From positions 7,227,228-7,291,227 of the forward strand of contig OY992833.1 of assembly GCA_963921425.1 (NCBI GenBank): 64,000 nt of DNA, given 5' to 3'. The notes under the pieces are model-generated. The model had not been told where the DNA came from. It saw nothing but the letters and a program-made list of their open reading frames with translations, and searched no databases. Position numbers and translations under genes: made by a program. This document shows, piece by piece, positions 47,160-58,198 of the stretch; positions within the stretch are counted from its first letter, which is position 1, and every line of letters begins with the position of its first letter. This DNA comes from Dryas octopetala. Lineage: Eukaryota > Streptophyta > Magnoliopsida > Rosales > Rosaceae.

Positions 47160-47676
47160 CGTGAGTTCGTGAACTCGATATTACTGGAAAGAACTATCTT
47201 TCATGGGTTTTTGATGCCGAGATGCATTTAGCCTCTGATAATCTCGGACAGACTATTAAAGAAGACAATATCGCATCCCAGAAGGATTGCACGAAAGTCA
47301 TGATCTTTCTCTGACAGCACCATCATGAGGTGTTGAAGGATGAGTAACTCACAGTGAAAGATCCATTAGCTATGTGGAAAGAAATGAAAGAGCGCTATGA
47401 TCACCATTAGCTCTCTGAAGTTCATTAGTTAAGAGCTCTTTAATCTTTGGCATGACCACGTTGGTCACCTTGGATCCAAAATGATGCGTAGGATCATATC
47501 AAATTCATTTGGGCAAAAACTTGCAAATAAAGATATTGTGTTGGATAACAAGAGTTTTTGCAAAATCGGTTGTTAGACCATCTCCAAAGAAGGTTGAATT
47601 AGAATCTCCAAAGTTTTTGAAAAGAATTCAAGGGCATATTTGTGGGCCAATTCAACCACCATGCAGACTATTCCAA
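47160..47676 (+). pseudogene. Copia gag fused by deletion to pre-integrase and integrase start
   Basis: Frames read NYLSWVFDAEMHLASDN and LTVKDPLAMWKEMKERYDHH (UBN2-type copia gag with stops). They are followed within about 50 bp by GSKMMRRIISNSFGQKL and ELESPKFLKRIQGHICGPI (GAG-pre-integrase and the integrase N-terminal region). The rest of gag, the zinc knuckle and protease are missing, so an internal deletion joined the two. The integrase stops abruptly at about 47672, where the direct repeat begins. Confidence 0.8.
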
Positions 47677-47862
47677 TATGCACCATACATCATAAAATGG
47701 AATACATCCAACGATCCCTTCTTGCAATTTTTTTTTCTTCTAATTACCAAGTCCAACAAAAATGAAATATGATTATTTGTTAATAGTGTGCTTATTTCAT
47801 TTTGGAGTTTAAATGTTTTGAGTTTAAGGTTAAATATTAATCATTTATATTAAAAAGATAAT
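47672..47862. repeat. Right copy of the ~100-bp direct repeat, plus AT-rich spacer
   Basis: 47672-47770 matches 43212-43310. The rest up to 47862 is AT-rich with no identifiable feature. Confidence 0.5.
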
Positions 47863-48368
47863 TGTTGGAGCCAAATTTTTCAAAGGTGACAATTTGCCAA
47901 CAAAGATTATTCCTGATGATTTTGAGAAGCCCAGACTCCATATTTATTAGTCGTCCGCAAAATCCGATGAGGGGTATACCTGCCAAAAACACGTACTCTG
48001 ATGCCAAAGTCAGTAAGATTCCATGACATCCCCCTATTTCCTTCTAATCTGGAGGTATTTATAGGCTGATCATGCCTTATTCTTCCCCCATCCCAACCTC
48101 GTCTCTCCCATTCCCTTCCCCTTTAATCATGGTTTCATTGGAGATTTCGGTGGGATTAATATACTGTGGGGGGAATCCACATTCCCACTCCCTTCAGCCT
48201 TGATCAATCATCACATATTAATTAACTTACTGGCTTAGTGACTCCAGAACTAGCTGGGCTCATCCCTTGGGTAGCCCAATTGGTTCTTGTGTGATTTATT
48301 TCCTAGCCCAAAGGAATCATAATACCCATATGGGCCCTAGTCCATTGTGGATTATTTTGGGTCGCACA
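47863..48368 (-). repeat. LTR of another retrotransposon (~506 bp), minus orientation
   Basis: Starts TGTTGGAGCCAAATTTTTCA and ends TTTTGGGTCGCACA on the plus strand, followed by ATGCCCCCTTTTCTCTC. The complement of that is a purine-rich primer tract, so this is the 3' LTR of a minus-strand element. The downstream interior (48369-48832) survives only in part. Confidence 0.6.
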
Positions 48369-48832
48369 ATGCCCCCTTTTCTCTCTTCGTACACACTCTA
48401 AAGTATGGAGAGAAAAAATCACATATGAGTATAAAATAATCTGTAAATAGAAAGGTAATAAACGAGTACCTTCTCGAGCTTGCCCCCTAGCCTTTGGGCA
48501 TGCACATCATTTGTTTGAACTCGGACTCAGCAGGCCAATTTCTCCAATCGATACCCTCTATATCTTCCTCCATTTAATACTTCCTTCGTGACTAATCCAA
48601 TCCGCGAGCTGTTTGTAGCTCTTTATGTCCCTACTTTCCATCTTTTCTAGGGCGTTCTCTCAAACGCTTGAAATCTATCTTTAACCTTCGTTTGTGCCAC
48701 CCCTTAAGGTGTAGGACAATTTTTCATTTATTCCATGCTTTGCATTCTCTTTGAAGGTGAGCTTCTCGCCTCCCGAAGTTGCTTTCCTTTTCGAAGGTGA
48801 GCCTCTCACCTCTCGAAGTTTTCTTTCCACTT
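48369..48832 (-). mobile_element. Internal remnant of the element with the LTR at 47863-48368
   Basis: Non-coding, with a GAAGGTGAGC(T/C)TCTC(G/A)CCTC repeat near 48750 and 48795. It is cut off where the Sirevirus-like LTR starts, and its continuation would lie beyond the right window edge. Confidence 0.4.
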
Positions 48833-50034
48833 TGCAAGTTGAAATCGATTCAACTAGCCTAGGGGGGCTGAATAGGCATTTTTAAAAAAATTTAACTTAA
48901 AACAAGTGCGCAGCGGAAATTTAACTAATAGTTAATAAAGCAATCACACAGATCAACACGCATAATTTGTTGACGCGAAAAACCCAAACAAGGAAAAACC
49001 GCGGGACCTTGTCCAAAGATACAATCCACTAAAGTAAAAAAATTACAAATAGTAACTCGATTCAAACCCTAGAGTCCTTCCTAAAATTTACTAACCTCAC
49101 GCCACTTGCAGAACTTTTCTACTTAACAGTTGCACGGAGACTGGCCTACTCGTCAACTTCCTTCGGACAAGCGCTCGCGAACTTGGCGTCAGTCCTTCGA
49201 TGCTCATGTCAACTCGACTTCAATCCTTCGATGCTCAAGTCATGGATAGAATGATGTAGATGAATGAAATTGATAGCCTCAATAGATTAACATGAAACTA
49301 TCTATTGAAACTATCTATGTGTATGCACTAACCTAACTCTTAATTAATATGCACTCAAAATATGATTGTTAGGTTCTCTAAAATAACTTTTCGCTCTTGC
49401 CCTAATTCTCTCAAAAATCCAATCTAAAAACACCCTTTCGCTCTTGCCCTAATTCTCTCAAAAATCCATTCTAAAAACACCCTTAAGTGTTTTTATCAAT
49501 ATGTATTTAAAGGGCACAAAACAGAACTTAATTATGTATCCTTAGTCTATTAGGATAACTAAAAAATCTTTTAAAAACCTTTAAAATTGTCTTTTAAAAA
49601 TAGTGGGCTGTCGCTTCAACCAGTCTCGAAAACTTCTGACCGGTCGGCGAGACACAAAGAGTAAAACGCATGCGAAGGGCACTTGGGTGACCAATTAGAG
49701 CCATGGGCGACCGGTCGCTAACTGGCAGAGAGCACAGACTAAAGCCACTTGGACGATCTGTCGCAGGAAGGAAGAAAGCCAACCTTCTATAATTTTTCAA
49801 AGGCACTTTAAAACACAATTTGTCAACAGCTCAATTCTAGATGCAACGTCCTAAATGAAATGTATGCAAGTGTAACTTACCTTCGACATCAAGCATCATC
49901 GTTGAATGTGACACACTTTGCCAAAGCTTGATCTTCTATGAAATGCGAGACCTCTTATAACACACTAACGACTCTAAGGTGATTACAACTCAAGATTTGT
50001 CCTAGGAAGATGCCAAGACTAACATGAACTTACA
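48833..50034 (-). repeat. 3' LTR of the Sirevirus-like element
   Basis: The right boundary is set by the adjoining purine tract complement (ATCTCCCCCTTTGGCA). The plus-strand LTR ends ACATGAACTTACA at 50034. The left end is probably TGCAAGTTGAAATCG (48833), though a start at 48840 is possible. It contains TTGTTGACGCGAAAAACCC (about 48966) and CGACCGGTCGCTAAC (about 49708). Confidence 0.65.
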
Positions 50035-50174
50035 ATCTCCCCCTTTGGCACTTCCTAGACAAAACACAATACATAGGAAATATAAGCAAATAGACTTTAC
50101 CTAGAATCTAAGAGAGCCGATCATCATGCTTGAATCCTGTATAGAAAAAAACTAAAAGCACAACCAAGTGAAAC

Positions 50175-53100
50175 TGACAGGACCACCCCCGGATTCCACC
50201 CTGAAACCCGGAGAGATCCTGCGGGAATCCAAATTCAAGGAAAATTCTACCGAAAATTTGGCAGAACCTCCTCTGAAAATGGACTAACCCAGAAATTCCA
50301 AAACCTGTTAAAAAGCACTTCTAAACCACAACCACCTCTACCACAAGTAATACAACTCTAATCCGAGCATATCTACTCCTCTATACAATTATATCTCATT
50401 TTATTTATTTTAAGGGAAACCTTAAATCCTAATATATCTATAACTGGAGACGAGAACTCGAATGCCTCGACGTGGTACAGTCCGACCTCGGTGATCGCTA
50501 CTACCTGGGGGGAACATCAAAAACAAAATGTGAGAAAAACTCTCAATGAGTGGACAAAATAAACTTCAAAACCTTTCATTTGAAAACCATTTTATAAAAC
50601 TGCTCGGCTGAAAAATATCCAATTTTGAACTGAAAATGAATATTAATTGAAAACATCTTTGTAATGAACTCTTTCACAACTTATCCAATTCCTTACATCA
50701 TCAACATAATTCCAATAGAAAGTTTCTATATAACAACTTCAACTTTGAAATTTCTTTTTTGAACATGGAAAATAATGAGAAGTAATAGAAATTCTGTATC
50801 TTATAAGATTTCTAGCTAAAACCTCTTTTGAGTCTTGAACTGATAAAAAAAATAACTAAAAATATTTTTATCTTATAAAGTTTTTAGCAAAAACGTTGGC
50901 CATATAAGTACCCATTTGACGGGCTCCACATTGGTACCGTACAAGACCGTCGCACCAAGTGGACCGTCTTCATAACCTTCCACCCGCACCGTCGCAACGC
51001 CGTCATGCGAGTGGACTTAGGGTGTCCCTTGTACCGTCGAATCACCGTCATACAAGTGGACATACGGTGGCCCTTGTACCGTCGAATCGCCGTCGTACAA
51101 TAAGCCAAAGTGTCATACGTGCACATAGATTGCCCTTCCACCCACACCGTCGCAACGCCGTCATGCGAGTGGACTTAGGGTGTCCCTTGTACCGTCGAAT
51201 CGCCGTCATACAAGTGGACATACGGTGGCCCTTGTACCGTCGAATCGCCGTCGTACAATAAGCCAAAATGTCGTACATGCACGTAGACTACCCCCAAAGG
51301 GCGAGGCATCCCGGCACACGGCCCAAAGCCTATGTGTGTGCCGTGATGGGTCCCAAAGACCTATCTGTATTTATACCTGTGGGTGAGGGTACTTATATGA
51401 CGATTTAGAAATCGCTCTGCCACTTTCTAAAACCATTCTTGTAAATAGATAAAGTTAACGATTTCTTAAGCTTTTCACATCCTCAAATCATGCAATTAAT
51501 AAATCGTCTCAAAATAGTATAGCTCTTAAAACCATAAGCCTTTTAATATCAACCAATTTTCAAATCGTTAACTATTACCCTCAACCACAATCATCCAAAA
51601 TCATTAACATCACCAATTCAACCATGACAATTCACAAAGATATAATTGAATGACTCAGCAGCAAATCAATAAGTATTCCCTTATAAAGTTAATAACATCA
51701 GGGTATTATCAATCAAATGGGCAATCCATAGCAATCCATATAGGGCACTAACAGCCCAAAAGCATTATCAATTAATCTTGTAAAGCATAATCCAATACCC
51801 AAATAATCTCAAAGAAGTTATTTTCTCAATTTAACCACAAGTATCCATTATGCATTACCAACAACTCCTATAATCTAAAACACCGACATTATAACCAAAA
51901 CAACATCAGTTCAATCAATAACCAAATTTCACGCACACCAAAAATTCACATCAATGCATTCCACAGTAACAGCAATTTATATGAGTAATACTTATACTCA
52001 ATTGAAAACAACTAAACATAAATATTCATAATTAATGCTCTTTCACGACACCATTGCTCGGATACCAAATCCGGCAGCATAACGGCATCGGGAATGAGAT
52101 TTCCCGAGCCTGTATACCTGTTAAGACCAGACAACCAACAATTCGATATACAGGGTTCACAATTTGGCCATTTAGCAGCCGAAATGGGCGGTAACCACCA
52201 CGCACGGTGGCTGCCCGGCCCCTAACAACATGCAAACACTTACCGATACGCAAACAGACCCTAGAATTGGCCTCTGGATGTCCTGGGGAGGCTGATTGAC
52301 AAGGAAGACCGCTCGACCCGCCACCACCAGTGGCGGAGCTGGCGGTGGCAGCAACAAAACATCACCTCGACAGAAAATTTCAATCCAAAACAAGCCCAAA
52401 TTCAGTCCAACAATTTACAAGCAACAAATAAAAGGATTTAGGACAGAAATTTAGTAACAACAACTCAACCCGGCCACCACACGCGGAGGAACTCGCGGTG
52501 GCTGTTAGTTTCAAACAGGGTTTTTCTATTCTAGTGATAATTGAGTCAAACAAAGTACAATTACATGTAGAGGAGAGAGAGAGGATCAGTTTGGGTACCT
52601 CACTCGACGAAAACGCCGCCGGAAACACCAGAAACTGGCCGGAGAAGACAGCTGGCCCTGTGACTTCGTTTTGCGTGCTGCCGTGGTCCGATGAACGATC
52701 GGGAACCACCCTTGGACTCGCCGCGACGAGGGGGAGAAGACCCAAGTGGTCCGGCGTCGCGTCTTGGCCGGAGACGGCGGATCGTCGTCGCTTGAGTTCG
52801 ATCGGGTTTGGCCTGAATTCGGATTTTGGCTGGGTTTCTGGGTGATCCGAGACCAAGGGAAGAGAGAGGAAGGGACGGCGAGCTCGGGGAGCTTTCGTCC
52901 GCCTCCATCCGCCGCCGGACGCGCTCCCACGCGCCGGTTACAGGACGGCGGTGCTGAACAGGCGAGAGAAGAGAGAGAGAAAGGGTGTGTCGGGGTGAGA
53001 GGAGAGAGAATAATGCCCCCGAAAATTCTGGATTTTGGGTATTTAAAGCCCACACATGCAAAATTACGAAATTGCCCCTCCCTTCAAATGTCCGTATCTC

Positions 53101-53386
53101 TCAAACCGTAACTCTGATTTATGCGTGCTTCGTGTCTACGAACTCGTGGTCTCGAGATCTATCGAGCGGATCCGAAGTCAAAATCAAAGGTCAACTAATT
53201 TAAAAAGTCAACTTTGGGTCAATCCTGATTTAAAACAAAATTTAAAATAAATCCAAAACCTATTGAATTTCCGAATAAAATCTCAATTTTTTAAAATACA
53301 ATTCAACATCCTTTTCAAAAACTTCTTAAAACCATAATTGAATAAAAATTTAAATTTCTAGTGGAAATTTGGGTCGGGTCGTTACA
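50175..53386 (-). mobile_element. Solo LTR, family A copy 4 (3212 bp)
   Basis: Plus strand starts TGACAGGACCACCCCCGGAT and ends GGGTCGGGTCGTTACA, with exact 5-bp duplications GAAAC (50170-50174 and 53387-53391). Inserted in the Sirevirus-like element between its purine tract and extra ORF. Frames of 115-158 aa near 52380-53061 are overlapping artefacts of the GC-rich leader; no domain is shared among them. Confidence 0.92.
50981..51290 (-). repeat. 158-bp higher-order tandem repeat inside solo LTR A4
   Basis: Two near-identical units, starting 50981 and 51139 (CACC(C/A)(G/A)CACCGTCGCAACGC type). Each contains two sub-repeats CCCTTGTACCGTCGAATC. It occupies the same LTR position as unrelated minisatellites in other copies. 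Confidence 0.85.
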
Positions 53387-53659
53387 GAAACGCACAGGTG
53401 TAATAGACTAGAGCATAAACAAGTGTAAATAATCGACTAAAGCATATATGATTAAACGAGCGATTCATTAGATAAGATTGAAATTACAAAACCAAAATGT
53501 AAAGAAGTTGTACAACCAATTAAAGCACACAAGTTAATAAAACAACTTCTCAACAATCTCAATCTTAGACAACAAACCAAAAACTAAGCCAACTAAACTA
53601 ACTACTAAACCAACCACCATTCTCCCCTTTTTTGACTAGGAAAGCCAGAGGGCCCTAAC

Positions 53660-54782
53660 TATCCTCGTGCATAGCATCCTCGGTGTCTTGAACTTAGGGC
53701 TCCGAAAAAGAGGAAGAAGAAGCACGACCCTGAACAATGGTTTGAAAATCATCAAGACGAGCGTCAATGGTATTAAAACGAGTATTGACATGCGAAACCA
53801 CACTAGCAAGGTATGCTTGCAACGATGTAAAATCAAAGGGAACGGGAGCAGAAGACAGAAAAATGGAGGAAATAGAAGATGGAGCAGGAGCATCATCAGT
53901 AGCATCATCTTCAACAGGTTCAGGTGGAGGCGGACCAGAGAAGGCATCACTCTTGGAGAGAATCTTGTCATTGACAACAACCTCCCTTGCCGTAGTATCA
54001 GTAACCCCACTAAAATCAACACCCGCAGCCTCAAACATTCGAGTAAGAAGGCAAGGGAAAATAAGCGCATTCCGAAGACCCTGCCTTTTACCAAACGAGG
54101 CATGAGACTGAAGCTGCTCAAAATAAGATTCATGGCAGGAACATGAATATCGTAGTCAAAGAACAAGAGCATCAAGGCAACATTATTAAAGGGAATTTCA
54201 AACAAGTTTGTCTTGGGCCAAATGTAATATCTAACGAAATCATTGCATTCCCGATACAGCCTATGAACTTTCCAGAGGGAAAGTAGTTCTTGCGAGGATC
54301 AAACTAAGAGGGATCAACAAACATGGTCTGGACCATGTGGTCAACATCATGTTGATGAGTAATTATAGCCTGATTAAAACTACCACGATCGATCGGCCAA
54401 GAAAGAGGAAGACCTAAGGTGGTGCAAACGACATCATGATATTTCGACATTCTTAGCCCACACATAATTAATCATGAGTCTGAGTCGAGTCGTTATAATT
54501 GTTATAAAATTCTTGAACCATGGAGATACTAGGGTGCCTAGTGTGGGTAAGTGTGACCCAGTCATACCATCCCCTACGACGCAGCATAGCTTGAAATTCC
54601 GGGCGAAAATCATCAAGCGTGGGAGGTCGCTTAACAAGGAGAGACTTACGAGAGATGACACGAGACCAATAATAGAAACATTCGACATTGGGAAACAAAT
54701 GAGAAGGATAGTCCTCCTCAGTACAAACTCTTTTGGAAGAAGTGGATGCTTTGGCTACAGGCTTACGAGATTTGGGAGCCAT
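53660..54782 (-). pseudogene. Extra ORF of the Sirevirus-like element (plant transposon protein / Transposase_32-like)
   Basis: Starts at an ATG encoded at 54780-54782 (MAPKSRKPVAKASTSSKR). The frame continues through FYYWSRVISRKSLLVKRPP and FQAMLRRRGWYDWVTL until a stop near 54468. After frame changes, LRNALIFPCLLTRMFEAAGV appears (about 54020-54090), then an acidic Pro-rich tail. These landmarks resemble the 'putative plant transposon protein' family encoded with large copia elements. Its function is unknown. The ORF is broken. The family call is from memory of its landmarks and is moderate. Confidence 0.6.
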
Positions 54783-54935
54783 GATTCCTAAACGTAAGAC
54801 CAAACCTAAGCCAAGATACAATCCGACAACAAACAAGATTGAACACAAATTTAGCCATACCAACATCAAGGACCAACCACACCACCAATTCAGAGAAGAC
54901 ACAACATTCAAAAAACAAAAATGTACAATGTTCAA

Positions 54936-55182
54936 ATGACATACCCAATATTAAGGATGACAACCCTTCTACAACAATACACAAGACAACATCAATGTAA
55001 GATCAAAAAGCAATAAAAACCAAGAAATTACCATGATCAACAAGAAATGCATAGCATATTGCAACAACCCAATAAAAAAAAACCATAAAGTACATAAAAC
55101 ATAAAACCCAAGCCACAAGAACGAAATTGAGAGCCAAAACAACATACATAATTAGGAAAAATTGAAATTTAAAGGAAAAACA
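54936..55182 (-). other. Non-coding part of the Sirevirus-like element
   Basis: AT-rich sequence upstream (minus sense) of the extra ORF, ending at the ACA duplication (55180-55182) of CACTA-2. It resumes at 61004. Confidence 0.5.
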
Positions 55183-56217
55183 CACTACAACAAAAATGTC
55201 GATAGATATCAGTCGTGGACTGATATCTATTTGGGTAGCCGTCTGATATAGCGCGTCGTGATATCTAATGTTCACATTTTAGATATCAGTTTTAAACTGA
55301 TATGTAAACATTGTTTATATATCATTTTTCTTTTTCAACCTGATATCCTAAATACGAAATGGTTATCCAATTTGATATTATTTCTGATATCTATAAAATC
55401 CAAGTATCAACAGGATTGGTCAATAGATATCGTATTGGATACTAATACTGACATATAACCCGATATCAATATCAGGTTTGAGGTAGAATATGATATAAAA
55501 CTATAGTATCAATATCAGGTCTATAGTAGAATCTGATATATATAATCTTGATATCAATATCAGGTATGGAATAGATCCTGATATCTAAATATTGTTTTTA
55601 TATCAGATCTGAGAAAGAACCTGATATCAAAGAGTTATAAAATATCAATTATTAGTCCAAAACTGATATCAAAACATCCTTTAGACCAGTTGTTATGTAC
55701 ATTATATATCAGTTTTTTTTCACCTAAAAAGGATATCAATACATAAATTTGAGCCAGTAAATTGAAATGGCCAGAAATTTATGCAGACACAAAATCTTTC
55801 ATTTTCATTCCATATATATATTTCAATAATTACCAATAACAATATTCAAAGCTGCCCCAAAAGGTTTACAGTACAAATATCTAATAAGATAACCAAAACA
55901 TGCTTGTGAAGACCTTTACAAAACCAAAACACAAGTTGTAATATACCAAATTAAAGCTGCCCACATGTACAAAATATTAGCATGGCAGCACCTAGGCTAA
56001 TTAATCTGCAAATCAGCACTATGTCTCTAGCTAGTTCTAACTTTTGCCACCATTTACAAAATATTGGCATGGCAGCATGTATTCTAATTAAAAGCACCAA
56101 TCTTCAATCTTCTTCCATGCTTTGCAAAATATGAACATGCTCGACAGCAAATTCTATCCACAAAAAAGGCAAACGTACACCACCTACCAACTTGTCGGTT
56201 TCAAGATAATTGAAGTT

Positions 56218-56298
56218 CACAAATCTCCCCATTCCACCCGCACCTCATCTATTTGATCTTGTGTGTATTCGCTTCGCTTGATCTTCAGATTGGACCAC
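56218..56298 (-). other. Exon-like segment in CACTA-2 ending in a stop
   Basis: On the minus strand, GATGTTTTCAG precedes an 81-base frame WSNLKIKRSEYTQDQIDEVR... ending in TGA. The acceptor is good and the frame is phase 0. The protein is not recognised. Confidence 0.35.
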
Positions 56299-57244
56299 TG
56301 AAAACATCAAAGGAATATATATTCTCAAATTTAACCACAAATTCATTGATCTCACAAGTCCTATATACTGACTACATGCATGCCTTATTCATCTCAATTT
56401 TCAACTAAACATGCATAAAGAATAAATAAGGTTGCCTTTTTACTCCAGCTGCAGTTTGGACCAATTGGTAACCTGAACTTAATTAAAAGGGCACAAAGAT
56501 GCAGTTTCTTCAAGTTGAACTTAGTCAAAAATTTGGGCAGTACGTATACATTACTTAATGAACCACTTAAAAGGACAAAAGGCATATCAGATTAGATTCA
56601 ATTGCATTACACTTCATACTCCAAGTATTCAATCCAAATGTATGAACAACATAAAGGCAATACAATCTTGGGCCATGCAGCTGGTTCAAGTATCCAAAAT
56701 CATAGATTAATTGACAAAACCACACAAGGTTAACAGAGACATGGGCCATGTTTTTTATGACATCTAATATAGCACTTACACTTGTGATTTAGTAATAATT
56801 TGGAAAACTATCAATCTGTTAGTAGAATTGCTTTGTTATTACACATACAAAAGAGCATTGATCTAATGAAAACCTAAATTTCTACAAGCCACTTTCATAA
56901 AAAAGTGATAAGGCCCTCTAATTCTTCACAGGACAACTCCATAGATTACCCATGAAAAGAAGAGAAGCAGCAACAAAAAGAACATTAAAGGTTGCAGTAA
57001 TGCACTACCAACTAATACTGACACACATGTGTCTCCGCGTGTGGTGTGTACATTTCAAAGGTTAACATACCTTAATGGCTACCTTCAGCCCCTAGCTTCT
57101 TTGCTGTTATTGAGTATACGGGTCAGAACCAATCAAATATTTTAAGTGCAAATCACTAGCAGCAGCGAGAAAAAAATGCAAACCACAGCAACAACTGCAC
57201 AACAAAATCAAGTGAATGTATATGAAATTAAATTAGAAGCATAC

Positions 57245-57370
57245 CACTCTAGTTTCATGGTTAACACAAGTCATGTTAATCCGTTAATAAAAACGAACAC
57301 TGGGTGGCTTCTCTGGGTAATCTTTATCACAGAACAGCTTCAACTGATAGATCCAACCTTCATGTACAGT
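57245..57370 (-). pseudogene. UEV1: Captured exon of a UEV1/MMS2 E2-variant gene
   Basis: A 126-base minus-strand exon with sharp borders: TTTTCTCTAG before it and GTATGC after it, phase 0 at both ends. It reads TVHEGWIYQLKLFCDKDYPE, then KPPSVRF, then (after a stop) RINMTCVNHETRV. This is the core of the plant ubiquitin-conjugating enzyme variant, which partners UBC13 in K63-linked chain formation. A TAA (57284-57286) replaces the Ser codon, and a neighbouring His is Tyr, so it cannot encode the normal product. Other UEV exons were not found in the element. Confidence 0.88.
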
Positions 57371-57874
57371 CTAGAGAAAAGAAAAAACATTTGTTGCATT
57401 AGACAAAAATCAAATGCAATAGGCGAATAACATTTAAATAACTTAATAGAAGCTTAATACATTTGAGAATATGATGACTAAACAACAAAATAATGCCTAT
57501 CCTATCAAGGGGGAGAGAAGAATGAATTAATGTCCTAAAAGATTCTGTGAGGGGGAAAAATCAACATGTTATGATGGGATAACCCCAAAAGATTCCTGTT
57601 AAATTTGAAAAGTTGGAACACCGAAAGCTTTCCCATTTTACTCAAGAGATTTTAGAGCCCAAGTCAAATCCTCGCTCCACAGGCAAATCCCCTGCACTTC
57701 CCAAAATAGATAATTGAAAAAAAAAAAAAAAAAAGGACTGAACAAGTAGCAGAAATTTGTATGCATGTGCAAGGAACTTACATCACTTATGAAAGATGAG
57801 TAAATATTTAAAGTAAAGGTACAAGATGATGCATACTTCAGCATTTGCTAAAAGATGAGCAAATATTAGTTAGC

Positions 57875-58198
57875 TCAGCCCATGCTGAACACTAAAGCAA
57901 TGATACCTATGTGTGTATTTGCAGGTGCCATATATGCATGTGCAAATGGGTGTCCAATCCAAAATCTAAGCCCTTCATTAAGCTTTAAGCCATCTATCAA
58001 GCTACCAAGAACCACGTGGACTTGACTCTGGACTCCACTAGAGGTGGTGTGGATTTGATTGGTTCTGACCCCTATACTCAGTAACACTAACAACAATATT
58101 TTAAGTCTAGCTAGTGTATGACATGGGCGTGTGGTGAATGCTAATGCAGATATTCTCATCCCATCTGACAACAGTAATTTTGTGTTGTTCAATTTCAT
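57875..58198 (-). other. Unidentified 107-aa frame in CACTA-2
   Basis: An open minus-strand frame without recognisable domain or clear splice borders. A 28-base stretch (58052-58080) is nearly the reverse complement of 57113-57140. It is probably non-coding. Confidence 0.15.

Noticed and set aside
50981..51290. CRISPR-like regular repeats
   Set aside because: Units are contiguous tandem repeats without unique spacers, inside an LTR of plant nuclear DNA.
52380..53111. Several overlapping 115-158-aa ORFs on both strands
   Set aside because: They overlap one another in the GC-rich leader of solo LTR A4; composition alone explains them.
53636..54205. 189-aa Leu-rich minus-strand ORF
   Set aside because: The family landmarks (LRNALIFPCLLTRMFEAAGV) are in the neighbouring frame, so this longer frame is a shadow.
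57875..58198. 107-aa ORF in CACTA-2 as a coding gene
   Set aside because: No domain, no clear exon borders, and part of it matches an inverted non-coding repeat.
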